A DNA stretch of 64,000 nucleotides from contig UZAN01039546.1 in NCBI GenBank assembly GCA_900618425.1, positions 1-64,000 of the forward strand. The letters are read 5' to 3'. The notes under the pieces are model-generated. The model saw nothing but the letters and a program-made list of their open reading frames with translations, did not search any database and was not told where the DNA came from. Both the position numbers and the translations under genes were made by a program. Each line of letters starts with the position of its first letter. Positions within the stretch are counted from its first letter, which is position 1. The DNA is from Echinostoma caproni (Eukaryota; Platyhelminthes; Trematoda; Plagiorchiida; Echinostomatidae). Positions 12,201 to 23,480 of this stretch are shown piece by piece.

Positions 12201-15000
12201 TGTTGTCTTTCAATAAAATTTCACCGGATATTGCAATCTGATCCAGGTTGTTTTGGGTCTAAAGCATCACTAGAAAAACAAGAATCACTGAAGGGGTATT
12301 TTAATTAGTTGCTGAATTGGAGTGGTAAAACTGATTGGTACTCAACCAATCAATATTAGGATCACATAGAACCCCATATCATTCAGGGAGCAAGTTTCTT
12401 TTTAAGCCACATATAGAGGAAATAAATTCCCATACCTTGGGAAGTAGGGCTAAGCCCCATCAACTGAATTAATAAAGCTTGCTTCAATGTTGAGATTTAT
12501 GATAAATGCGGTTTTGTAAAATCATGAAAGGAGCTAAGCAAGCTCGTATGCGTTACGCAGAAACAAGTCAATACACGTTACGGATCCGACATTGATTGGA
12601 CTCAGACCCTCATCGTCCTCTAGAGGATTGAATTCGTCAGACTGACCTTAAAAATATTGATGATTGCGTTCGATCTTTTTAGTATCCGGAAATATAGAGA
12701 TTCGGGGTGGAAACAAAGCCCATTTGAATAATGCTGGATGCAAATCTGAAGATCATGGATTGCTCTGAAAAAGAGGCAAAGTCTTCCGGGCTGCACTGCA
12801 GTTGGCAACGGCTAATGCTCACTAACAAAACGGCCGACTTATGCTGAGGACGCTGAAAACCGATCACTTCTTTTCGGAACTAATGCTACAGAACCTGGCG
12901 TTCAACCGTTTCACTTATGAAGCTCTCACCTGCTACTTGCATAAACATGATTTGTTATCTCGGAGATGAGTCCTCTTCAGAAAACTAAGACTTCAATAAG
13001 CGTAACGGTTGCCTGGGCGCAGGCGATATAGACTGACGAAATCCGGTTAACCCTCAGACACTGTGGCGGGATCATTTGAGTAATGGTAATCATGTGAAAC
13101 GTGCATGAATGATGATATAACAATTCCCGTCTCACAAGTCGATAGCGACTCTTTGCATAACCGTAGAAGAGGCACGCATTCCGATTAGGTGAAATGATTA
13201 AACTTGTTACCCGAATTTAAGGCAGCTAGTTATTTCGTGATTCTGTAAAACAGTCAGCTCCCACAGAGGTGTTATATGCCAGGCATTATCCTCTAGCACT
13301 ACATGGAGCTTTCAAGGAGTAACGGTATCGCAGGGACAAATCCGGAAATTATCATAGGCAGGACTTTTACCGTTGGAGAGATGATGTGATAGAGTATGTT
13401 CATAGTTATTATCAGCTTTCTCTGGCGTGTTTGAGAGCACGCGGAGCTAAACATTAGTTACTTTGGGAAATTTGAATAACAGGTTGTTGCCAATGGGCCG
13501 ACCATTCATTCGAACACAAATGGAGATGACCCCTGAAATATAAGAAACATCAAAGTGTCTTCGCCCCATGAAACAAATGACATGCTACTTATTCGACAGG
13601 TGAGTTTCTTATGTAGAATCTAGCCAAATGGGAATACTCCCTCGAAGATAGTAAACATGATATCATGAAGAAACCTGGCAAGCACGCCTTTTAATTATAA
13701 ACAAACGCATGAGTCCTCTCACGTACTTACAACTATGTGGAGACAAATACCGAATTACGTGAAAAATCACAAGTAATAAAAATGTTATTCTAACCGCAAT
13801 AATTTGAAACAAATCATTAAATGAAAATAAAACTAAGTAGAAATTCTTCGACCCTAAGGAGGTGATAAAATATCATCCATTTTCAGAATGAATTTAGATC
13901 AACAGTGAGTGAATTTGGCTTTCCGTCCGCTTTTATGGGCGCATTGTTGAACGGAAAGAAATATAGTGCATTCAGACGCATTTTCGGTTCATGATATTGA
14001 AGTAATACATATTCCTTTTGCGATAGTTGTGAAAAAGTAAGAACTTTGACTGAGGTTTCAAAACAAAATCGCTAAGATTAAAAAGTTACTCTTCTCAAAT
14101 GCCAGAAAATTTGAAACATGTCAATCTACTGTCGAAAGACAGACTAATCACCGGCACAAGATACATAAGCTTTATTAATCTCCAAACAATTCTAAGATCA
14201 AAACTGCTTGAAAATTCACCATCGTAACAGGTGCGTGAAATGTATGACGAATTTTGTCACCGTCGATAATTCTTTGAAATAGGCGCGCTGAACTCAAAGT
14301 TTGCTGAGTGCGATTATAGAATAATCGCACTCATAGTTATTGTTTTAATTATTGTTACTTTTATAACTCTGTAAAATTCTTAAACATGCTAATATTACAA
14401 TTGCTTTTTTCAACGATTTTTTTACGATCGTCGACAAAATATTGTTATTCGTTATGATCAGGTTCATAAAACAAATGTTATCTGTTATCATATCATGCAA
14501 TGAAACTGTTGTTTGATTTGTTGCGGACTCTAACTGTGAACCTTCATTGATTTTTAACTGAATACGTGCGACACAGTATGTGTAATATTGTGGGATGAAG
14601 TTCAGTACCCATTGTGATAAAGCGGAAAGAATGATTTGATAATTTGGGCATTTTTTGGTCAACTGAAGAACAGACATTAGTGCATATGTGTACATATTTT
14701 TGCCCTGACATGTTGCATAAAATTATCGCGGACAATATGATTCAGAATGATTGATCATGCATGCATTCACATATTTATCATTTCACCACATTTTAGTCTC
14801 TAAACATGCCTCGTCTACTGATATTAGAACTAGGGATCACAGCTGGAATTGCCACACCGTAAGAGTACTGTTAAACGCTAGTCATTTAAAATTGTTCTGT
14901 ACTGACAAACACATTGGGGTTTGACCCATTTACCGAGTTTATTCATGATTCATTGCCTGAAAAATTCCACCATATATTTTGAACCATAAAATCACTGACA
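9251..15000. other. No gene recognised
   Basis: About 5.7 kb with only short ORFs. The overlapping frames at 9531-9794 and 9704-10018 (87 and 104 codons) and the ORF at 11970-12161 match nothing I know. One unresolved base lies at 11623. Confidence 0.45.
11113..11150. repeat. (AT)n/(GTATAT)n microsatellite
   Basis: A run of alternating AT with two GTATATAT interruptions, seen directly. Confidence 0.95.
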
Positions 15001-15100
15001 TGCCATGGAGATGTTTGTGGTAACCAACAAAGAGCACTGGACCGCTGTTCCATCCTGCTTCGGACTCGTCAGCAGTGCATACGTTTAATGTCAAAGCTGG
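15000..15100 (-). repeat. Hammerhead-bearing repeat, truncated copy (15.0 kb)
   Basis: This copy shares the ribozyme and the sequence that follows it on the minus strand (GTGCTCTTTGTTGGTTA) with the copies at 16.5 and 60.7 kb. The tRNA-like head is not recognisable, so the copy seems truncated shortly upstream of the ribozyme. The plus-strand block CTGGCTACTCTAAAA at about 15097-15111 resembles the GCTACTCTG block of the 60.7-kb copy. Confidence 0.7.
15034..15078 (-). ncRNA. Hammerhead ribozyme motif, type I (15.0-kb copy)
   Basis: Minus strand. The core CTGACGA is at 15072-15066. Stem II is GTCC/GGAT around the loop GAAGCA. The GAAA box is GGAA (15051-15048). A very short stem III follows, and the cleavage triplet GUC has its C at 15040. 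Helix I is perfect over 6 bp: GCACTG (15078-15073) pairs with CAGTGC (15039-15034). One core change (A to G in GAAA) should reduce or abolish self-cleavage. The stem II and loop layout resembles the Schistosoma SM-alpha ribozyme. Confidence 0.78.
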
Positions 15101-15145
15101 CTACTCTAAAAACATCAAATCACTGCTTTGAAAGTAATCACATTT

Positions 15146-15211
15146 TGATGATGATAATGATTTCGATGATTTCGATGAGGAGGAGGAGGATAAGGATGAT
15201 GATAATAGTAA
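15146..15211 (+). repeat. GAT/GAG trinucleotide-rich microsatellite
   Basis: Imperfect GAT, GAG and TTCGAT repeats. One frame reads as an Asp/Glu run, but it is bounded by stops within about 40 codons. Confidence 0.8.
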
Positions 15212-16245
15212 TGGCTCATTTTACTGTTTTCAACAGATTTGTGTTCTAACTAATGACTCATGTTAATACAAGATGAATATGGAAAACCCAGGTATCAAGC
15301 TTGCGGATTGCACACGTTTGTCTGAGGACAAGTCTCTCAAACATATATTGTGTTTCTCTTCTGTCTTGGAGTAGCATTCGAAGTATTCTTGGAATCACCT
15401 GCAAAGTTTGCGGGGGAAAGAAAAAAGAACATTAGAATTATACATTATTATCGTGCCTTTTGAGCGTTTTTCGTGAATCTCCAAACAAAGGAAAAGGTTT
15501 CAAATAGTACGCATACTTATTTAAAAAATCAAACAGCATTTAGGAATATCCACCTTAGAAAATGATACTACCAACATGTACGATTGATACAGTGACGTTC
15601 TGAATCTGAGGTGCAACAACGATAACGAGTTCAGCGACATCATATCTAACCAAATCAATATTACGGTCTGCAATAGCCCAAGAGCCACCATGACTAAACC
15701 ATTTCATAAAACAACCTTTATTCTCTTCACTTCGGGTAAAATCATTCGAAAAAGTCGTTCGGATGACCGAGTGTACAAAACAACAGAGTCCACAAAGATG
15801 AGTGTTGTGTAGGTTACTGATAAGGTTTATACTTATACTAACATTTGTCAGCTGTTAGTCTAAAAAAGCATTGTTCACATTTATTTGTTGTCAACTAATT
15901 AACAAGTTAAAGATGAAATTCATAGAATGAATGCAGCAGTGGTGTCATCACAGCTCATCTCAGTCAATGAATGAGCCGTGTATTGGACATTTTTGGATAA
16001 AATCAATTGCCCTTAGCACCAACTGAAGCGAGATGCAATTTTCTTATCCAAAGGGGTATTGGATTTTGATTAATAAACGGACAGACTGCAATTAATTTGG
16101 TTAATATGTCTGCGCCACAAGAATACCCAGCGAACGACGCGGGATTGCTCCGTAATGAGCAACTATGCAAGATCAATACAATGGGGGAAAACAAGTTTTA
16201 AAAATAAGTCAACAAAGTTTGATAATGCGATAAAAATGTTACTGA

Positions 16246-16290
16246 GCCTTGGACAGCTGTTTAATCCTGTTTGGGAATCGTCAGCAGTGC
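16246..16290 (-). ncRNA. Hammerhead ribozyme motif, decayed (copy A)
   Basis: Minus strand. CTGACGA is at 16284-16278, loop II is CAAACA, and the box that should be GAAA is TAAA (16263-16260). The cleavage triplet GUC is kept (C at 16252). Helix I retains 4 of 6 pairs. The first G of the GAAA box is invariant in active hammerheads, so this copy is very likely inactive. Confidence 0.75.
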
Positions 16291-16311
16291 GTACTTTTTG
16301 TGTCTCTGTCA

Positions 16312-16365
16312 GAGAAAGAACCGCAAACGTTCGGGTTTGGATTTCAAACCCTTACCCCTGAACTA
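16312..16365 (-). promoter_or_regulatory. Pol III-type A and B boxes (copy A)
   Basis: On the minus strand TAGTTCAGGGG (16365-16355) resembles an A box. GGTTCTTTCTC (16322-16312) sits where the B box should be, 32 nt further on, as in a tRNA gene. Between them GGGTTTGAAATCCAAACCC can fold as an anticodon-type stem-loop. The B box is degraded here and better kept in the copy at 60.8 kb. Confidence 0.6.
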
Positions 16366-16460
16366 CACGGTCGGCAGTTATCACCTTGGGCGAATGGCTT
16401 AATCAATTTTACGGTAGCAAGCTTGGATTGGTCCGTTCGATTGTTGAGAGGCACCAGGCA

Positions 16461-16700
16461 CCAGGTGGTTTTAGTCCTGGCAGGGAGACAAAATGCACGC
16501 AATGCTGACGATTCCCAAACAGGACGAAACAGCAGTCCTGTGCTCTTTGTCGGTTATCGCAAGCATTTAAATCGCATGCAAATACATGAACACGTGCAAA
16601 AGTAGTAACCTCTCAAGGATTGAAATCCCCACCCAAGACCATCAAGAGTGCCTGGTGCCTCTTAACAATCAAATTTGCTAATCCAGGCATGCTACTTTAA
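16461..16700 (+). repeat. Hammerhead-bearing repeat, copy B, inverted relative to copy A
   Basis: On the plus strand this copy starts inside the tRNA-like head (GGTTTTAGTCC, a B-box relative, at about 16467-16477). It passes through the hammerhead and continues about 150 nt to GCATGCTAC at 16687-16695. That 3' stretch contains ATCGCATGCAAAT and GTGCCTCTTAACAATC, which lie upstream of the tRNA head in the copies at 60.7 kb and 16.2 kb. Copies A and B therefore form imperfect inverted arms of about 47 nt (16414-16460 and 16651-16697). Confidence 0.78.
16499..16543 (+). ncRNA. Hammerhead ribozyme motif, core intact (copy B)
   Basis: Plus strand. CTGACGA is at 16505-16511. Stem II is TTCC/GGAC around CAAACA (16512-16525), with 3 of 4 pairs. 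GAAA is at 16526-16529. Stem III has two pairs (A-U and C-G) around AGCA. The triplet GTC ends at 16537, so the predicted cut is 16537|16538. Helix I, GCAATG with CTGTGC, keeps 4 of 6 pairs. Every invariant core nucleotide is present. The two mismatches in helix I and the minimal stem III make activity uncertain; short stem III is normal for metazoan type I hammerheads, which can work better as dimers. Confidence 0.82.
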
Positions 16701-19700
16701 AAAGGTTCATAATTTGCCCTTTGGAAGTAAACTTTATAGTTCTTGAAACAAAGCATTTCGGTTAATCAGGTTCTGAAACCAGAGCGGATAAATCTAAAGC
16801 AGTTGTTTATGCTAAGAGTGAGAGAGCTATTTAAAGAAGAATACGAATGACAAAAACACCCTGGACGGTGACCAACGGGTGCCTGTTTAATATCAAATTA
16901 AGCAAAACAACAGATGTTGATTATTCCGATTATCACAAAAAGAAGTAGCATTTACTGTCAGCGAAAAAATACTCCAAATGCTAGACACAGCAAAGCACTT
17001 GTCAAACAGGTGTGAGTGATCTGACGAGTATCAAAATAAATGTTCTTTTTCTACGGAAAGATGAAATATTTGTTGTTCAACTTCAAGCTCACACAAAATA
17101 AGAATATTTTTTCCGCAAGGTACATTTTTGGGATTGAAATTTTGATTGGGACTTTAATTGACACAACCATCACCTCCTAGTTCGAATGCTTCCAAGCATA
17201 TTGTTTTAAAAAGTGAATTGTTGTTCACAAAGCAAAACAATCACGCGCATTTTTTCTCGTGGAATACCCACCGTGCTGTGGCATGTGCGTGCGCGTGTTT
17301 GTACATGTACCGCCTCTCACATTCAATCGTTGATTTTCATCGCAAAAATAGACTGGTCTGTAGGTACTCCTGTATGGTTTTGTAGAACACCTTTCATGAA
17401 AAGGTCGGCAACTCCTTGAATTTCCTCTCAGTATGATAGCTAGAATCAGGATGCTCAGGCAATTTTTCTGTCTATTTCACAGCAGCGGATAATTACGGAG
17501 TATACAAGTCTTGACTGGCTGAAAGTTAGTTCGATCTTCTAATCGTCTACGGCAACGTTTCAATGCTTTTTATATCGTTAACATGTTGAATATATAAACA
17601 TCAGAACGCATATTAATTAACCAAATGATTTGAGTAATGTCGAAAATCAGGGTCATCTTCGCTGCCTCGTTTACCAAGATTTTATGATGTCCATTGAGAC
17701 ACCTATCAGTTTGAGCATGGAATGGTGATATACATGCATTGGTCTAGGTAAGAATGGATTCTGTTGGTGAAACATTGTTAAATAATGATGCTTCAGAAGC
17801 TGATCTACACGTCTTTCACAAGTCATTGATTTTCTTTCGCATATATTCTTTCCCCCTGGAGATTCAAGCGTCCATAAGGCTTTCTCGCTGACCATTTTAC
17901 TTTCGAAAAGGAGGACTTTTTACACGTTGGTGTTTCATAGAGTGACAGAAATTAGCAAACACATTTGATGTTAAGTGAATCTTTTCGCCAGTGACCTGGT
18001 TTAGGGAAAAGATGGTGCGAAAAGTGTCTTAAGATGAAAACGATGTTAAAGTAACAACCTGTTTTTACGAGAACTATTTTCGTCCATCGTAAATGGATTA
18101 AATATTGCATGATTGACGTTTTTGCTTCAATACTGTAAGTGTTTTATTGTTCCTCCAAATTTCTTGTTGACCATATAGCCAGAGTAATGCACAAATAAAT
18201 TGTCGTTAGTTGCTGAGCGAACTTGCGATACATTGATTTTACTTTAAATAAAGCCTCCGTTACGTTGCTATTGACTCCAATGTGCGAATGATACTGCTTT
18301 TTACGCGTTTCAAACCTTAGAAAAACTGCGTAAAATGTTCATAGCCTTTTCAATGCTTGACGCTAGTTGCTATTTTTATACCTAAACTGGTAGTGAGAAA
18401 ACCTGATTTCATGTTTAGATTTCAAGCATTTGTTATAATTTTTGCTCTGAAGTTCTGTCCGTACAGTCAAATCAAAGAGTTTTACTACAGGTTATCTAAT
18501 ATGTAATTCCCAGTAGATGGAAAATCGGTAAGATGGCGGACATTGTGAGAAGTGATTGTTGATCTGCATTGACTAAGTAGAAGCAGGGAGGCGTATTTCC
18601 ACCTTTACGTATGATGAATAGATCGACGGGTTTCGTGATAGTGACTGTGAAGATAAAGTGAAGTTCTGGCCTGTCAAAATACATTTGTTTCAACTTTGTA
18701 AAACAGAGCGATCAAAAGAAACTGAGTGTTTCGAATTTTACAAAATTGATTGGCAAATAAATTGATTTATGTCAGAAGAGGCTGCATATTTTTAGGAAAA
18801 AACTAGTCGTAAACAGGGGCGCAGTATCTTGGTTTGTTTTGTTGATTATGCGTAAGGTGCAAGAAATAAGGCGTGCTCATCAAAAGTGAGGGATAATCTG
18901 AAACTTAAATCTTTGCTATAATCAACCAGTTAAAATGACTGGAGCTCTGATTTTTCAAAGTTCACAAATGTGACTCAGTAAGAGATATACCGCAGAGTTA
19001 TGCAGACAAGCCAGTGAAATCGAAGACAACCATCATAGTTTTGCACGGGTTGTTAGCTTCGGTAACTTGCGCGGACAGTTGAAATAAACTTTTGAAATAA
19101 TGAGGTACATCCAAAATGAGTAATATGTTTCAGTCACATTTGAGGGAAACAGTAACACATTTTTTCTACCCTAAACCTTTGTGCCCAACTTAACAGTCAT
19201 CAGTCGTACACCTATAGGTTTGTTGATATCACTCCCAGCAAACACGATGAGTGAACATGTGCCTATTGGTGGTGTTTAAGAACAAAAGTGGAATAGAAAG
19301 ATCAGTTTCTGCTTCCGGTTCGATTTAACCTGGGATGGGATCTTTGTGAACGCCGTCCGCATAAACATACACAGATTCAGTAATTTTAACTGGCTCTAAA
19401 TGCGTCTCGGTGCGTGTCTACCTAAAACGGATTGGCCTGATGGAATGAGCTTTTGATCCGATATTAATGCATTCGCATCATCGAATGAGTCCACTGGCCA
19501 TCCAAAAAACGTGTGATCACGGATATTTGGCAGAATACATTCTCATTGCATCTGGATCGTGAAACAGATGCACCAGAGTGCGTGACAGTATTACGACCGC
19601 TTTGCTTTAGCGTCACAGCAAATATTGAATGCGTTATTGGAAAATAGTGCCTAAAGATAATCTGACACGTAACAGTACTAGTTATGATAAAACCAGAACA

Positions 19701-20659
19701 AGTGTTTTATTGCGGCCTATTGGTATATCTGTACTAAACGTTTATTACATGCACCGCATGACACCAATTTAATACTATTGAGTATTCATTAGCTTTCAAC
19801 TACAAATGTTTTCAATACCAAGGTGCTGCAGTTAATTGTCTAATCTACCGTGAACCGCAAATAGCGGCAAATAAAATACTGTTCTCTTTTCCTAGTGTAA
19901 GCGATTTAGAACAATAAATTCACGGATAGCATTGATTTTGAAATATTATCTTTTAGAACTAGAGCGGAAATGAAAGTTTACCTCAGCTGTGCATTCTTTT
20001 TAGCCCCCCCCCCCTTATGTTTCGATTCTTAATCCAATCATATGGTGGTCATCACGTGGCACCATTCAGCCGTTTCGTAACAACTGCAGTACTTCGCAAA
20101 GGGTTTCTATTCTTTTTTTTCTCAGTAACGGAATGCTGTTAACAATAAACCATGGCAGAGATTTACTTACTCTTTGGGGCATTGAGCGCGTTCAAAAACC
20201 TTGAAGTTATTAAGCATATGCGACCAGGAAATACTAAGCATTTGTATTTGTATAACTTTTGCAAGCGCAGATATGTTTACAATTCAGTTAAAAATTGTGT
20301 ACTGGTGGTCACACCGGAGAAAATATAGAAGTATAGACAACTCCAATGGAGTGCTGTGTAAAAAACGTCTCCGCAGTTTGATGCACTTAAGAAAAGATTG
20401 ACATATTTCATTAATAACCCGTCCCTTGTTGGTCAAGATTCGAGTCAGATAGAGTACGGGGAGTTTTATAAATGTTTATTCCAGATGGTAGATAACGATA
20501 AGTGGAGCGAGTGATCGAGTGGGAGCGGCAAGAAGATAAGTCAAGATACAAAGGATTGGAAGGGTCGTTTACAATCCTATTGGAAATTGTCACACAAGAC
20601 CTTATTTGACAAATAAAAAGTTGTGATTGGTGACTAAGCCAAAATTAAAGATGCACGGA
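16701..20659. other. No gene recognised
   Basis: About 4 kb with only short ORFs, including two overlapping plus-strand frames at 17158-17419. A C run lies at 20004-20014. Nothing was assigned. Confidence 0.45.
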
Positions 20660-20960
20660 TTATTATCATTAATCCACGACGGGTAGTTTTAAAGTCGTGT
20701 TCCAATAGACCTGGAAACGTACAGGGGAGCGGTAAAGTAAAATAGGGAGAAAGCATTTTTTAACAAAGGAGAACACAACTTGTTGGGGAGTGCGAAATTG
20801 TCTGAGCCACCGAAGCTGAAAGGAAAGACTCCGTAGTTTCCCCCTACACTTCTGAATGTGTGTCGACCACCGAGCATTGGGCGAACAGTGCCAGAAACCA
20901 AGCAACCCCGTGTAAACAAATTAAATTCACAACCAAACTTCAAAGTTTGCAAACGTTCTG
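20660..20960 (-). pseudogene. CR1/Jockey-type LINE reverse transcriptase, C-terminal thumb fragment
   Basis: The minus-strand ORF at 20905-20669 reads WSTHIQKCRGKLRSLSFQL, then LRQFRTPQQVVFSFVKKCFL and PILLYRSP. This is the conserved region after the catalytic palm of CR1-like non-LTR reverse transcriptases (consensus style WS.HI..V..K...L..LRR..........L........P..LYCSP). A frame shift near 20705 then gives LLEHDFKTTRRGL, which continues the same domain. No catalytic palm motif is present upstream and the fragment is only about 300 bp, so it is a dead 5'-truncated or deleted copy. Confidence 0.75.
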
Positions 20961-23307
20961 AAACGTATTCATCACTCCTAAATTATTGAAACAGATTTGT
21001 CTCACAGTTCAGCCTTCCCGATGTGTTGCTGTTAAAATTAAACAAAAGTCGAATAAGAAAGTACATTGATAACTTCTCCTAAATACTGCTGATTTGTTCA
21101 CAGAGCCTCGCTAAAGTTACATTACCAGGTTAAATGGCAACTTTCGTTATTTTGGTGTGATATTTTTCTGTTTGTGTTCCTTCATTCATTTCATAAGCTC
21201 AATTCCTGTTCGATGTTCACCAGTGAACTAGAGTGAAGCGGAGCGGTATTTTTGTCTTGTGTGGGGTTCTTAGGTCCGTTTTCCAGCAGAGACGTAATCT
21301 ATCATTATTGCGTCAATTGATTCAAGAGGGGAAATACAAATTTTATTGATTCGAGTATTGTTGTTTCTCAAAGATTTTGAATGGTTTCCTTTTATCACAC
21401 ACCGATAAATTACTCGTTATTTTTATTCCTCCTTAAAATCCATAAACGTTTTCACAAAACCTTGGCGTGAAACCTGTTTGGTCTTGTGTTTCTACTTTTC
21501 ACGTTTTCGTAGCTTTTCACATAGATCGAGGTTCAAGCTATTTGGCCAGTTAATCAATTACGGTATTTGTTCTCCTAAGAGGTGCCTACTTCTATTCACT
21601 TGTATGCTCACTATCACTGACGTTTTCCGTTTGCTGTAATGCAGTTACGTGTACAGAGTATTAAGAAATACATTTATAAAAGTTTCATATGAGTATTTTG
21701 ATGCAATAACGCTGTTAGACATGTCATACTCCGAATGAAGGCAAGATCTCAGAAATAAAAAGGCGAGCTACATCTCTGTCATAACTTGGAAGCAATTAAC
21801 TTACAGATGCAAACGTAAATACGTAATCGGAGTATCAGTTATTCTCAATACGTTTGTAAAGTATCAGATGGTATTGCTGATATTTTAATGCTAAGACATT
21901 TCATTGTACCGTGTGAAAATTCTCATTATTCTGTAGTATGATGAATATCTTGCTTCTAAGTAACGTGAATGTGTGGGCCATGACTGTTTTTCTGTTCCAA
22001 TCTGGATACCATAATTTCCGAACCCTGTAATTATCAGTGAGTTAAAATAATGTCAGGCAAATTAAGTATTTTTAAATAAATCGTTATATAATAGGCTGAT
22101 AATCAATCCAAACATACCAAACATAATCAGAATTTTAATCAATCAACTTCCACATATGAATTAGCTAGGAGTGCAAAAACATGTTTTGTGTACTTCGGTG
22201 ACAAAGCATTATCATGAAGAGCTCAGTTAACCGGCTTTATAAACTTTTAAATTGTTTATTGTATCTACTGAGCGCTTAGGCACAATTTCCGAGTTGAGCT
22301 TATATCAAAAGCGCATGGCTAGCATGAAAACACAAGAAAGTAGACAATTCCTAATCGTTCAGCTTGAAAAAAACTTCTAACCGATCTCATTCACGTAAAG
22401 TTGCTTTCGTTTACTATTCACGAAGGGGAAAGGGTGTTCCAGTTTTCACTCGGTTAAGATTTCCATATGAAAATTGAAAGATCACTGGATTGACAGCGTC
22501 TCCCTTTTGATTTATTTTTTCAGCTCCTTGGGCGGCCCTGAGAACGTTTCTCACTGCACGTGTCACTCATAGGCGGGGCTGAAGTTTTGACATTATTCTA
22601 TTATTTTGCAGCTTCAAACTAAAGATTCACTTCGTACTCAACTATGAAACATATTTTCCCTCAAAGACGGACACTTTTTGCCAGCACCCATATATAGTTA
22701 TAGAGCAAGACGGATCTTATCATTGCAATGACACAATCGATCCTAAAACGACATCTGTTCAGATATTTCTATTTATTATAACAGAGATCCATATTTACAG
22801 GCTGCCATATCAGTTAAATGGTAATAAGAATCCATTTTTAAGGTAAAATTGTGCAATCGTGTCTACCTTTGACTTTACAAGGCATAGTTTTATATGGTTT
22901 AAAATGGGTTTTTGGATGCAACCTCAGAATTATAACCCGCAGATCAATTTCTCAACGTTCATCACAGCTGCTTGTTATATTTCTCGGTCAATTTTCCCGA
23001 AGAATCGTTGATTAGCCGCAAATCCTGTTTGTGAAAACTAAGTATGCGACCGCGTTACCAGTTGATACAAGGAAGCAATATATACTTAGTTACTCAATAG
23101 AGTCAAAACCTCGCTTACTCCTTTATGAAATTAATTATTTTGTGCAGTGTCTGTCCTCAGCAAATTTATGGATAGATACTATTTAATAGGTCCTAAAGAT
23201 TACTTTCATTTATGAAATGAGGCTCCAACAAACAAACGGTATTCTTCTCCAGATCGAGAGTTTGCGATTTCTTACCATGCCATTTTCTTCGAACTCATGA
23301 ATAATCC
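20961..23307. other. No gene recognised
   Basis: Very few ORFs of 60 codons occur on either strand, and no motif was recognised. Possibly intron or intergenic sequence. Confidence 0.45.
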
Positions 23308-23309
23308 GG

Positions 23310-23480
23310 TGGTTCAGTCAGTAGCGTGCTCTGGTTCCTAGGTATTTAGTTATTTTCGAAAATTGCTGCCGTCACGCAAACATAATCATAGGTATTGCTG
23401 CTCTTATTCATCCACCCGCAGTCTACTGGATCTTAACACAGTTCGCTACTCCAGATCTCAGAGTAGTAGGATTGATTCTC
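23310..23480 (+). repeat. Possible tRNA-derived SINE remnant
   Basis: TGGTTCAGTCAG (23310-23321) followed by TAGCGTGCTC looks like the 5' half of a tRNA, resembling the sequence at 37647. A degenerate B-box-like GGATTGATTCTC is at 23469-23480, too far away for a tRNA gene. This is a weak call resting on the A-box half. Confidence 0.3.

Larger units (their letters stand above)
16225..16460 (-). repeat. Hammerhead-bearing tRNA-headed repeat, copy A (16.2 kb)
   Basis: Read on the minus strand this copy runs: GTGCCTCTCAACAATCGA block, CCAAGCTTGCTAC, a TTGATTAAGCCATTCGC block, tRNA-like head with A and B boxes, then the hammerhead. The same order is seen at 60.7-61.0 kb. It lies back to back with copy B, which is on the plus strand. 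Organisation and unit size (about 320 nt) recall the Schistosoma SM-alpha family. Confidence 0.78.

Noticed and set aside
15138..15270. Asp/Glu-rich short ORF
   Set aside because: It is explained by a GAT/GAG microsatellite and has stops close on both sides.
17018..17040. CTGACGAG near 17 kb as a further hammerhead
   Set aside because: No stem II or GAAA follows. The same applies to CTGACGAA at about 13031, 31717 and 36498.
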